A program made the translations under genes and the position numbers. A stretch of 64,000 bases of DNA. Source: Candidula unifasciata. Lineage: Eukaryota > Mollusca > Gastropoda > Stylommatophora > Geomitridae. The stretch's first letter is position 1. Every line of letters starts with the position of its first letter. The stretch spans positions 5,001 through 69,000 of the forward strand of contig CAJHNH020008458.1 of assembly GCA_905116865.2 (NCBI GenBank), in the 5' to 3' direction. Shown one piece after another: positions 45,030-57,000 of this stretch. The notes beneath the pieces are model-generated. The model was not told the origin of the DNA. It did no database searches and saw only the letters and a list, made by a program, of their open reading frames with translations.

Positions 45030-45185
45030 TTTGCTATTTTACCCCGTCTCGGCTGTTGCAGGGTGCCCTAATATAATCTAACCATTGAGCCGGGTTTCTG
45101 TGACTTGTATCCTTGTTATTCTCTTCCGATTGGTGGCACTTTGTGTTACCGGGTGTTTGTTGCTTGAGGTAAAGGTGGAGGGGTC
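45030..45185 (+). repeat. Interspersed repeat family G, diverged copy
   Basis: It has 'gagccgggtttctgtgac', 'ggtggcactttgtgttaccg' and 'gtgtttgttgcttgaggt' in the same order as 4020-4230. Confidence 0.6.
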
Positions 45186-45249
45186 GACTTCCTTGCTTCA
45201 GGTTTGATCACATATTGCTCAGTCTCTCTCCGCAGAACCGCTAGGGGTT

Positions 45250-45700
45250 CTGGATTTGCCAGGGGCTTGGAGAAATGTACCTATGACTTTCAGTATAATG
45301 ATTTACCTCAGTTTTGAGACATACCCATCATTGTCAGTCAAATAAATTACATTAGGCTTCGTGCCATTTAGCAGTGATATTCAGTAGAATGATTTGCCTT
45401 CATTGACACGTGACTCTCTGTACAGAGATTTACATTGAACTTTGGAACTTTTAAGGTGATATTTACCTTGGGCTTGGAGAAATTTACCCGTAACTTTCTA
45501 TACAGAGATTTACCTTAGTCTTGGAGAAATTTACTCGTGACTCTCTGTACAGAGATTTACTCTGGGCATGGAGAAACTTACGTGTGACTAAGGTTACAGA
45601 TACTTACCTTCTACTTGGATATATTTACTCTCAGTATAGAGATTTACCTGGCGCTTGGTGCAGTGATACTAAGCTCATATTCTGCTTATGGATAAAGGTG
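45250..45700. repeat. Degenerate tandem repeat (GAGATTTACCTT)
   Basis: Units of 50-60 bp with 'acagagatttacctt' and 'cttggagaaatttac' recur about seven times with strong divergence. Confidence 0.7.
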
Positions 45701-45786
45701 TCCGCTTGATATTTTTACAAATGTGAAATTTATCAAATTTTCAGCCGAGCACGTAGGTTCCAGTCCCTATGGTGGTGGTGGGGATA

Positions 45787-45815
45787 CACACACACACACA
45801 CATACACACACACGT
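45787..45815. repeat. (CA)n microsatellite
   Basis: CA repeats with one TA interruption. Confidence 0.9.
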
Positions 45816-46320
45816 ACATATATAGTAGGCTGGGTCGAAATCGAAGCCATTAAACATTTTAAGTCAAAGATCTGCTCTGATGGGGTTCGAACCAAAGACA
45901 ATAGGGCTAGCATTTGAAACGTGGCCCCTATATTAACGCAGCTGCCAACTTTATATTTAACGTACCTTCAAACACTTGTTTAATCCAGTATCCTAGAGAT
46001 ACTAATCTCCGACTTGTGTCCGAATTTTAAGACACTGTTTCGATCCGTTCACTTTTATCACGGGATAATTCTCTGTGTCAGGGTTCGCAGTGATCTCTTT
46101 TCATCCAACTTGACCGTCTGTAATAGGAGATTTATTTAACTTTTCAAATTCCTTATAGTAGTAATACAGTCTATTTAACACTTACACAACCATGGATGAC
46201 GTTGAACACGTGCAGTTATCTGGTGTGCAGTTTTGCAAAACATTACTAAAAGTTCTTATATACTAGAAGTAATCTAAACCATACCATGTGTGTGCGGTGT
46301 GTGTGTATGTGAGTGTGTGC

Positions 46321-46323
<3 letters not shown>

Positions 46324-46371
<48 letters not shown>
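46324..46371. repeat. (GA)n microsatellite
   Basis: About 23 GA repeats, flanked on the left by a short GTGT tract. Confidence 0.95.
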
Positions 46372-46375
<4 letters not shown>

Positions 46376-46435
46376 GAGAAAGAGAGAGAAGAAAATCCTA
46401 AGAAGATCACCCAACAATCTATGACCATTACATTT

Positions 46436-46772
46436 GAAGTTTGAACAACGGATCAACATTATGGCGCTTGCGCAATAAGCCATAAATGCTCCGTTCTACT
46501 CCTAACTCAAGTCTGAATCTAAAGTAGCTCACCAGAGTGCACCGGCTCCGTAGCCCCGGCGAAGATCCTGAAATAATTTAGGTATATTTTCAACTCCAAA
46601 TTTTGCCCTGTCAGCACCGTTAGGCTACTCTTTTCGATTTCCAACTGCTAAGGAATTGTTTACGTCTGCAACAATAAACACAGGCGTCCGACCTCACTAC
46701 CCAGAGACCAAAAAATCTCAGCCCCCACCGCGGCCTAAACCCGGGACCTCCATACCTCGAGACCACGCAGCC
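46436..46772 (-). repeat. SINE-A copy
   Basis: It has the 'tttgaacaacggatcaac' end and the body as in other copies. The tRNA-like head is shortened to 'cctcgagaccacgcagcccc'. A C run follows. Confidence 0.85.
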
Positions 46773-47924
46773 CCCCCCCCTCTCCCCAAACCTATGTAAT
46801 CAAGGAGTCAAAAATGTTCCCCAAACGACTTCACAGGGTCAGCACATTTAACGGATGCAAGAAAAACAGGGGTTTTCTTAACATAGATTAGATGTGATTT
46901 TTGAAAAGTGGTAAAGGGACGTACACGATTATGTAACGGTGTTGAGTTTCGCAGAGACTGGTTGTGTCAGTCAAATTATGAATGCTAGTAAACTAGAGGC
47001 TACTTTGCGATAGGAAAATGTGAGCTCGCAGAAAATATATTGATATTGTAACCAATGGATTATAAATAATGAAGAGAGTTAACATATCATATATTGTACC
47101 TAGGCTAGTATCAGTATTGAAATGTACGCCAACCAGGGCTAGTGTAAACACTAGAGGCCACCCCAGTTCTGTGTATCTGTTTATTTCCTTATAGTGCTCA
47201 GGAGATACACCCAGCCAAACCCTTCCTAGACAGCAACCCTCGAGCCATGTATGTGTTAAGGGAGGACACTCGCGCGACCCTAAGCTTTACAAGTCTGACA
47301 GGCCATTGTCAGACTCTGCGAGTACCTTGACACGTAGTCTCCACATACCATGGGTTTGCTGACCAGTAACCAACCGGCTTTCGCCAGAGGGCTGAACGAA
47401 GACGCTACATCACAATTTCATTATAAGCCGAACTTAGCACACTAAGCAATTTCTCCATTGTTGCATGTTTCTGAATAGTATATTTAAACTTTGCTTGAAA
47501 TAAATTATTCTATCATCTTTTGCATGTAACAAAGTTATATATACATACGAACACACTTTATAGAATATATTTCTCTATAAATCCCCTTTTTATATTTTCG
47601 AAGATTTACATTTCTTGCAAGAGATAAGGGACTTTAAATTTGTCACGTTATTATCGAACTTGACATCAACAAATTGTGCACGGTTATGTACCTTATTCAA
47701 CCATGGTTTGGACAAGCGAGTAGATTACCGCTAAGTTAATTGTTTCTGACTAATGGATTTAATCATGGCAGAAAATACAATATTATATTGTATGTTGCAT
47801 ATTAGAAGATAGACATAACTACCAACGCCACACGACATGAACTTTAGGAAGAAATGAATGATGCGTTTCGTAACCATGAGCTCGGCTCTCAATTTTCTAG
47901 ACAGAGTTGCAGTTCTTGTCCAAA
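46773..47924. promoter_or_regulatory. Upstream region of PRKRIP1, likely promoter and 5' UTR
   Basis: This is unique-looking sequence without repeats over about 1.1 kb, which is unusual for this window. No TATA box is placed convincingly near the start. The ATG at 47925 has a reasonable context (caaaATGG). A transcription start somewhere in 47700-47900 is inferred only. Confidence 0.4.
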
Positions 47925-48056
47925 ATGGCTGCGTCCACAATGTCGGATAAACCCAAATCTAAAACAACGGGGAAAGAAGAAAAGGGCCCCGTTAAAGTTA
48001 TCAAAACGCCCATTGATCTACAGAGGCTCAAATTAGAAAAACTCATGAAGAATCCT
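47925..48056 (+). CDS. PRKRIP1: PRKRIP1 exon 1 with start codon
   Basis: ATG at 47925 opens [20 protein letters not shown], then [20 protein letters not shown], ending CCT|gtaagt in phase 0 (44 codons). The second Met (47940) is an alternative start. The end [10 protein letters not shown] is one of the most conserved family stretches. The N-terminal part is variable in the family. Confidence 0.93.
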
Positions 48057-51000
48057 GTAAGTAATAAATGTCGTTAATGCCCCCGGAGTACCCCTTTTTT
48101 ATCAACTAAAATGTTAAAAATGTCCCGGCCTGTTTGACAGGGGCTGCGCCTCTTGAAGTCAGCGGGGAGCAGCCCGTGGTTTTGGACTTTTTGTGACCAC
48201 ACAGATAGGTACATCTCCTCAATCGATATCAATTTTAAAACTAATAACTAAATTATGATAATTATCAGTTGAAATTAAAATTAAAATACGACGCAATTTA
48301 CTTAGTTACTCTTGTCAAATTTTTAAAATGCCCTCTACACCAATAAAACCAGCACAGTTAGATAGCTGTAAACAATCTCTTTCCAACGGTACCTCATTTA
48401 GGCTTGTATGTCATTTCTGAGCTGAGATATGTCGGATTTTGTGGAGATGATATGTAAAAAAAAAAAACAGCTGCTAAAACTTTTCTCCCAGAAACAAGAA
48501 GTTTTCTCTGCGCAACCAAACTGCGCAACTTTTGTTTTGGCTTTGTTTACATTGGACTGTCATTGGACAAGATGGCAGCCAATGACGAATGAGACACAGC
48601 CACATAATAGCGATTGCTTAAAAAATGTCACTGTAAATCTAACTAGCCACTGACAAGAAAGAAATTTTATACACAAATGTAAAATTGGACGGAGAATTCA
48701 ATTATAACTAGCATTACCATGTTTAGTAACAGTTAAAGCCTAAGCCAACCTTGAATACTAAACCGCTATTTTCAATCAAACTGATGTAACAGAAAAACAG
48801 AGGACGTCCGGCTGTCGTACACATGCGCTGTTAATCGGGTTCCTTCCTGCCGTTTTCAGCTTTTTATACTGGTGAAAATCACACCAATCGCAAAATTTCA
48901 TGAGAGATTAGGACCCATCCCGAAACCCCAGCCGACATTTCCGAAGCAAGTTTCAAACGGTTTCCATGGTAACGGAAATTGCCAAAAAGATCGCAAATTT
49001 CCGAAACTAGTCGCTAATTTACTAATTAATTTAATGAAACTTAACTTCGTAAACTTTGTTGATTATTTTCCCAAGGTTCCTTTAATTTAATATGCATTTT
49101 TACTATCTGCATTTTATGCTTTATTCTAGAATATTGCAAAATTGTTCATAGTTATAATAATTTAGAGTGAGGAAATGAGGACGTCCACAAACAACCAGCC
49201 AAAGCGAATGACGAAATTATCGAGGCAGAAAATAGAAGAATGCTTAGAATACCTTGGACAGCCAAAAAGAACAACCAAGAGGTTTTAAAAGAGGCGGGAG
49301 CCCGAAGACAAACTTATCACAGACATCAGAAGGTGACAGTCATCATTTTTTCAGCCATGTTATGAGAAGAGGGAAAATAGAACATGTTGTGACCACTGGA
49401 AAGATCTGTGGAAGGAGGGATAGAGGAAGACAACGAGAGAAGATGCTTGACAGTCTTGTTGCATGGCATTGGAGGGGTGTTGGCACACGAATTGATACAT
49501 GCTGCAGGAGATCGCAGAATATGGAGAGGCATGATCGCCCACGCCAGTCGGCAAGGCCCCTGATGATGATGATGATTTGGAAGATAGCCCATAATTGAAA
49601 CATAAAATAATTATAAAAGTACTCGGTATTATAGAGGAAAATACTTTTCAGTGCTGAGGTTTCAGTGACATATTGATTAATTATTAGAAATAAAATAATA
49701 ATAAATATTGTGTGTATTGAACATATATGAAATGGTGATGAAAGAGTGACTTGTATTTAAATTGATAAAGAATTGCGCAGTGTCATAGATCTCACTCTCT
49801 TGCCTGAGTCATATCTGGGTCCAGTGGCAAGACAAAGTCAGGATGACTGGAGATATGTCTAGGTGCAGTGGATGACCAGGGCATTGTACCTGCCTTGCCA
49901 TGTTCTCCGCAGCGCTTTGCTAGTGTCGCCATCTTGCCCGTTGAACCAAATGTGGTTTACTCCACGCATTCTGCAGACAGTAGTTTTTGCATGCTTGGAT
50001 AGACAGATCCTAACTCACCGATGGTTAAAACAAATTGGCTACCCTCACCTAGTTTTGCCGGCCCAAAAGGGGGGGGGGGGAGGGGGCGGGCGCTGTCGCA
50101 ATAATAAATATAATGTGCAGTGAACAATGATTTAACCAGAAATGCACTTACATTTATATTTATCCAAGTATCAATCAGTTAAAATCATAATAATTGAATA
50201 ATTAACTAGTCACTATTCTTCTTTTTCTTCTTCTTTTTCTTCAGCATTCCGAGCCCTTGAGGTTCATTGCTGCAAATATCATCCGCCTCCACTCATCTCC
50301 CTGGTTGGCCTTCTGTTTCCAGTTGGCGAAACCAAGTGTTTGCAGGTCTGTCTGGACATTATCTCTCCATCGTCTTCTTGTTCTATTATTATTATTGTTA
50401 TTAAAAGTACCAGGTTTTGAATGTTAATTTTTAAAAAAAAATGTAGTTGGTAACAGTTTTGCTCCATGTTGCTGCTGATGTAACATTAACTTTTGCTGTC
50501 CCTTGAGGGTTATATGACTTACTGTGAGTAAAGGTAAATTTACCTTCAGGTGTATTAGGCGTATAGGACTAGACCTATATTTGAAGGCCAGTTGGCACTC
50601 CGTGGATGATGTGTGTCAACATCATAGCAGCAGCCTTTACTTCCCACAGCTATACCTTGTGCCCACTCAAGGCTGGGTCTGCGAGTAACAGTTCAGTATG
50701 ATTGCTTTCTTGTAAAATAATACATTTAATGACGAGCTTATTATTTTTTTTTTCAGAACAAGGAAATCGTAATTCCAGAGAAGTCAAAGAATAAATCCCT
50801 AAGGCCGCCACTAGAATTTATCCGTAATATTTGGGGTATGTGCTCTACGTTGATGGCTTGTAAATTTGTGGCTTCTCTGCTTCCTTCTTCCTCTTCTGCC
50901 CTGAATCCCTCACTTCCGCTCATCCTATTCTTTGCTGTTGCATACAGCTCAATTCCTATATTTTGTGACCAACTCTCATCACATTTCTTTGCTTGTTTCT

Positions 51001-54000
51001 ATAGCATGATACCTAGAGGACCAGGATACACTTCCCCATGTTGTTGTGTTTTTTGTCAATAAAAGCCATTGCCAGTGTGTGTATTTTTCCCTTTCCCACC
51101 TTCATTAATAATCTTAGTCACAGTTCAGTAGATTAATTTCCTGATAGTGGTATATCAGATTTGATTGATGTACCTAGAGGTGATGTTTGTAGTATCTCAG
51201 ATTTGATTCAGGTACCTAGAGGTGATGTTAGTGATATCTCAGACCTGGTTCAAGTACCTAGAGGTGATGTTAGTGATATCTCAGACCTGGTTCAAGTACC
51301 TAGAGGTGATGTTTGTAGTATGTGTGTGTACCCCGAGATCATGTTAAAGGTGTGTTAGTTTATATATTGAATGAATGATGATGTTAGTGGTATGGGAGAC
51401 TTGATTCAAGAACCTAGAGTTAATGTTAGTGGTATGTGAGACTTGATTCAAATACCTAGAGTTAATGTTAGTGGTATGTGAGACTTGATTCAATTACCTA
51501 GAGTTAATGTTAGTGGTATGTGAGACTTGATTCAAATACCTAGAGTTAATGTTAGTGGTATGTGAGACTTGATTCAATTACCTAGAGTTAATGTTAGTGG
51601 TATGTGAGACTTGATTCAAATACCTAGAGTTAATGTTAGTGGTATGTGAGACTTGATTCAAATACCTAGAGTTAATGTTAGTGGTATGTGAGACTTGATT
51701 CAAATACCTAGAGTTAATGTTAGTGGTATGTGAGACTTGATTCAAATACCTAGAGTTAATGTTAGTGGTATGAGAGACTTGATTCAAGAACCTAGAGATA
51801 ATGTTAGTGGTATGTGAGACTTGATTCAATTACCTAGAGATAATGTTAGTGGAATGCTAGTTTATATACAAAATGAATGATGGGATGGGGTTATCTTATG
51901 TCCAGTTTAGTTCATGTACCAAGAGATGATGTAAATATTATGTCACACTTGCTTTGTCTGTGTTTCAGGTTCAAGTGCTGGTGCAGGCAGTGGTGACTTC
52001 CATGTTTATCGAGGAGTCAGGCGACGAGAGTATGCCAGACAGAAGTTCATCAAAGAAAAAGCAGAGAAGGTATACTGTTTGTTCACAAGTTTGACTTTCC
52101 CTGCCAATCTGAGGCTGTTAATTGTATACCAGACTGCATGTGGGGGCAATGTTTCAATTTAAAGTGAAAGCACATGCCCGTTAGCCCTGATAGCACACTA
52201 GTTAAGTATTTGCCTGATGGTCTAAAGTTTGAATCCACACTAACACACATTTGTTTAATTATTGTCTTTGGCAGACAAGTTGATTCAGTCTAAGTATGTG
52301 CCAGGAAAAGTCCTGGGAGGCAAAGTTGGCCGATATGATATATTTTTTGTATGTTATTTATTATTCTGTGTCTCCTTGTTTCCCCCCTTCGTTCAGTCCC
52401 TTAGGACCACTTCTATTTTGCCTAAGAAAGTTGCTGAACATAAAATGGCAAGACAGGATCCCTGACACTGAAGTCCTTGACAGAGCTGGACTGTCCAGTA
52501 TTTACTCTATTTTAAAACAATCACAACTTTGCTGCGCAGGTCACATAGTCTGCATGCCTGACCACTGACTGCCAAAAAGAATTTTCTACGGTGAGCTATT
52601 AAAAGAAAAATGCTTTGAAGGTGGACAGAAGAAATAATTTTAAGGACAGCCTCAAGACCTCACTGAAAGACTTCTGTGTCGATCCAAAAACCTGGGAAGT
52701 CGCTGCATTTGACCGCTCATCTTGGCGCTTCTCTCTTCATCGAGGAGCTGTGGCCCACGAAGCTGCTAGAACTGCAGCAGCAATTCAGAAAAGACAAGCC
52801 AAGTAAGACACTGAAGCAAATCACCAGAGTGATGCAATTTCTATTCCCTGTCCGCATTGCTCAAGAACTTTCAGTACTAGAATTAGCCTTATCAGCCATC
52901 TGCGCACTCACAAGAACTAACGCAGTCACCATTGGATGAAAGGGGTGGTCATCATCACTTGTGATGGACAAACAAACTTCTATTTTTGGGTAGTCAATCC
53001 AGCATTACGACCTGTTGCTCATCCCTGAAAAGTGGCTAAACTGATACTGCTGCATTGGCCAGTTACCAGCAAGCCTAGTTAATAGTCTTGGTTCTGTTTG
53101 TGTCTGTGCAGTGTTTAGGAGTTAGTTGTATATCCTTTACAGGTCATTGCAGAACCAACTCCAGCATTTTTTGGCTGTTGTGATTTTTCTAGGCAAATTT
53201 TACGTTGAGTAGTTTGCCTTTGCTTTCTGAACAGTCAGCTGTGGGTGCCACTGTTTGAACCCGACACCCTGACTTTATGAAGCACGTTCACAATGCCTAA
53301 GCTGCAGACGTGGACATCAGGATGTGGGTAGATCAGTGGAGGACATGTCACCATGTATGGCTGTTGCCTTCTCATCTGAAAACCTCTGGTAGGGAGTATG
53401 AAAAGAAGAAAAAGACATCCCTGTGCAGTGTCTGTTGTGTGATTATGTTTTTGCTGTAATAATTTATAGTTAAACTCATTTTGATTATAGGAAGAACAAG
53501 ATGAGGAATACAAGAAGAAATTAGAGGCACACAAAAAGGAAGCAGAGGAGAGAACTGCCAAAAATCGGGCAAAAAGGTTGGTGACTGCTATGTTGAGATT
53601 TTTAAAGTCTGTCTCCTTCTTTTTCCTTTGTTTGCTCGAAATAGATTATCTATAATGTTGTCTTTAGTATGAACTTCACTGTCATAATTCAGTCAGCGAC
53701 CTATAAAGCTTGGCTTGCACCGATCTTTCTAGTTTTGCCTTGATATATTGTACCTGGGACAGTCTTGGAGGATGTGATCTGTTGTCTCAGGTGCTAATCT
53801 ACATGTAGACATGGCTGATTCGCCAATCTTAAATTTTATTAAAGTTTGTGTCATCTAGACTGAGCAAGGATGATCTTGGGCAGTCTACTGTCCTAGTGCT
53901 GGTTAGAATTTTGTGGGCTTCCGTCTAAAATATTTTCATCACATTACTGGGAATTTGATATCTGTGGCAGCAAAGGAGTAGAAAGAAAGAATGGCCAATT

Positions 54001-57000
54001 CTGGCTTTATATATGAGAGTCAGTCAACAGATAGTATCAGCATTATAAAATCCCATCAGGTTGAGCATTCAGCAGGACTTTGAAGGACTCATTCCTGCAC
54101 ACAAAAAAACAGAATAGACCCATTGCGGCCTAACAAACATATCATAAGAGTTGACTAATTAGGGGTTTCCTTCAAATTCAGAAAGCATTTGCCTAAGACA
54201 AGGAGCCAACAGTCTGCACACAAATAAGCCAGATTTGTAAACAAATGTGCACACAAAACTCAGGTTCTGGAACAAGACTGCAGCTTTCTGATGGAGTTTA
54301 CAGACGCTGACCGTGAAGAAGAAAAAGGAATCAATATTTTTAGTTTGAATGCAACAGTGTATTTATCGAGTTTTTGCAGATTTCTTCTACATCTTTAAGA
54401 ATTTGTAAATTTGATTTTCTCCAGTTGTGCTTCTTTGTAGCGATTAACGAATAAAGTTCATTTATTTAGAGCAGAGCATGGGAATAGATCATTCTTGTGG
54501 CTTTCAAACAGTGGTACCAAATATGAGGCCTTAAGGGCCAATAGGACACCAGAACACAAAATAACTACATGTGAAATGCACTGTCTCCACGAGATCACTA
54601 ACAGCACAATAAGAGACTGGGTTACAAATACCAGGATTAGAGAGAGAGTCAGAATAAGACAATGTCTGGATTATATTGACAGACAAAGAATGAAATGTTT
54701 CAGCCATCTAGTGAAAATGCAGCCAGACCAAACTGCATATGAAACTTTTTACATCAAAACATCTGTGAGGAAGGTGAGAGGAAGACCAAGAAAGAGATGG
54801 ATAGATGGTGTAGGAGAAACCTGCAAAACGGTGAACAAATCCAGCATGCAATTTACCTGAGAAGCGCAAGACAAATACAGAAAACAACGAAAGTGGTCTA
54901 CAACCTGATACCAGTGAGACAACAAAAGAAGAAGAGGATATTTGATTCTTTCGTAATATCTTACCCCCAGATGACGTCACAGGACAGCTCAACATTTTAG
55001 AGTGTTGTAAGACTGGGTTTCCTGGCTTTCTGATGCTTTTAATGACCCTAAAACATCTAGAACTTGCCGTAATCGCACGCGAGAGTGCAGTCTAGGTCCC
55101 ACAACTGCATGCAACCTAGGTCCTACCACTGCATGCAGCCTATCTACCATCCCCTGACCTGTGGATTTCCCCTGTTTTGGGTAGGATATTACGAAAGCAT
55201 CGGATATTATAAAACACATTATGTTATTTTATGTTATCACAATCGACATCACTGCACATTGGGCATTCCCATGCGTGTTCAGTCCTCAGATGCAGCAGCC
55301 ACTACAAAGTACTTCTACTAATTGTTCCCATGAGAAGCTGGTTATATTGTCTCCTATCTCAGCCTTGAAGACGGCATAGACGTTCTTCACCATGCTTTAC
55401 TCTCATGTCACACTATCATGTTAGTGTCAGGGATTCCTCATTATCCACTATTCCAGTTCCTACAGCGTTGATGATATCTGCTCTGTCCATGCTTTTTCTC
55501 GCAATCCTTAGTGCAATGCTTGCCAGTTAGTCCGCTTGCTCATTTCCCTTTACACCTGCATAACCTGGTGTGTAGATCCAGGTTACAGAGTTAAGTTGCG
55601 ATTTTTGAATGCTTTAAGTATGTGGCTTTTATCACGGCATGTCTGAAAGTCTCCCTTTCTAAAACCAGTTCTCCAGTTCTATCTGCTTTCATATCAAGTA
55701 CATTTCATTGTCCTGTATCTAGCTTCACAGACGTCTCCCTCTGCCTCCTTTTTTTGGAAAGTGTGCCCTCTGTCACTGCCGTTTTCCCACCAAAAGATAT
55801 CATTGAATGCAGATATCAACTTTAGCCAAAATCCATGGTGGAGACGGCACCAAAAAATATGTTCATGCTTTGCTGGGAACTAAGTTAAAATACAAATATA
55901 TGAAACTCGGCCCTTGTTGCAGCGTTTGTAATGATTTATTTAAATATCTTCGCAGATTAACAAAAGAAGCAGAAACTCAAGGCTAAAAAAATTCAAGAAA
56001 AGCAAAAATGACTCAGGTATTTAGTTTTTTTTAGTTTTAGCATATGCTAGTGGTTGTTGAATAACTTCAGTCTTAGTTGAGGTTTTAACATCTCCCCGAT
56101 CGGGTTTTCCCATACTTGCTCAATTCTTGCCAGTGTAAATGAAATGAAATTTCCCTCACTGTCGCATTTAAAAAACTGGTGAACAAACAATTAGTCCCCG
56201 AACAATCCAGATGTATGTGCATGCAGTAAATGCATATTACAGTTGCTAAAGGTGCAGAAGAATAACTAAAGACATGGAACAGAAGTTATTTGCTTTTAAA
56301 AACAAAATGTCAGAGGAAATTAGTGAACAGTCAATGGGATGATTTCAAGAAAGTGAAGATATAGGAGAAAAGCCTAAACAACCACTGGAATCAACACTTA
56401 GAAGATAAAAAAAGTTGTGCTATATTTGGCACATCCTGAGAATAAGTGAACAGAGAACCATCAGACAGGCACTGAAATGGGAAACAAAAGGATTGAGCAA
56501 ACCAGGACACCCAAGAAAAACCCTGATAAATGTTTGTGAGAGAGGTGACAGATTGGACTCTGTCCATTATATTGAAGGGATTTCTCAGAATTTAATGGTT
56601 CCCATTAAATGTTTCAGTAACATTTTTTTTTCACAATTACTGTCAATTTTTAGAAACATGTTTTAGATAACACTTTATCTCATTAGATTAATTAGCAACA
56701 CAGTATCTTTTTAAGTTTTTACCCATCTTTTGAGCAAATATTTCATGTAAAAATTCATCCCCTTAAGTTATTTAGTAGCGAATATCTTTGGTATTTTTAC
56801 CCATCATTTCATCAAACGTTTTATGTAAAACTTATCTTCTTAATTTATCTAGCAGCAACATATATTTAATATATTTGACCCATCTTTTTACCATACTTGT
56901 TTTAGATAACACTTTATCTCATTAGGTTAATTAGCAACACAGTATCTTTTTCAGTTTTTAACCCATCCTTTGATTAACATTCCAGGCATTAAAAAAACAT

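Noticed and set aside
51155..51860. Regular 42-bp repeats considered as a CRISPR array
   Set aside because: There are no unique spacers; the units are contiguous. The context is a eukaryotic intron.
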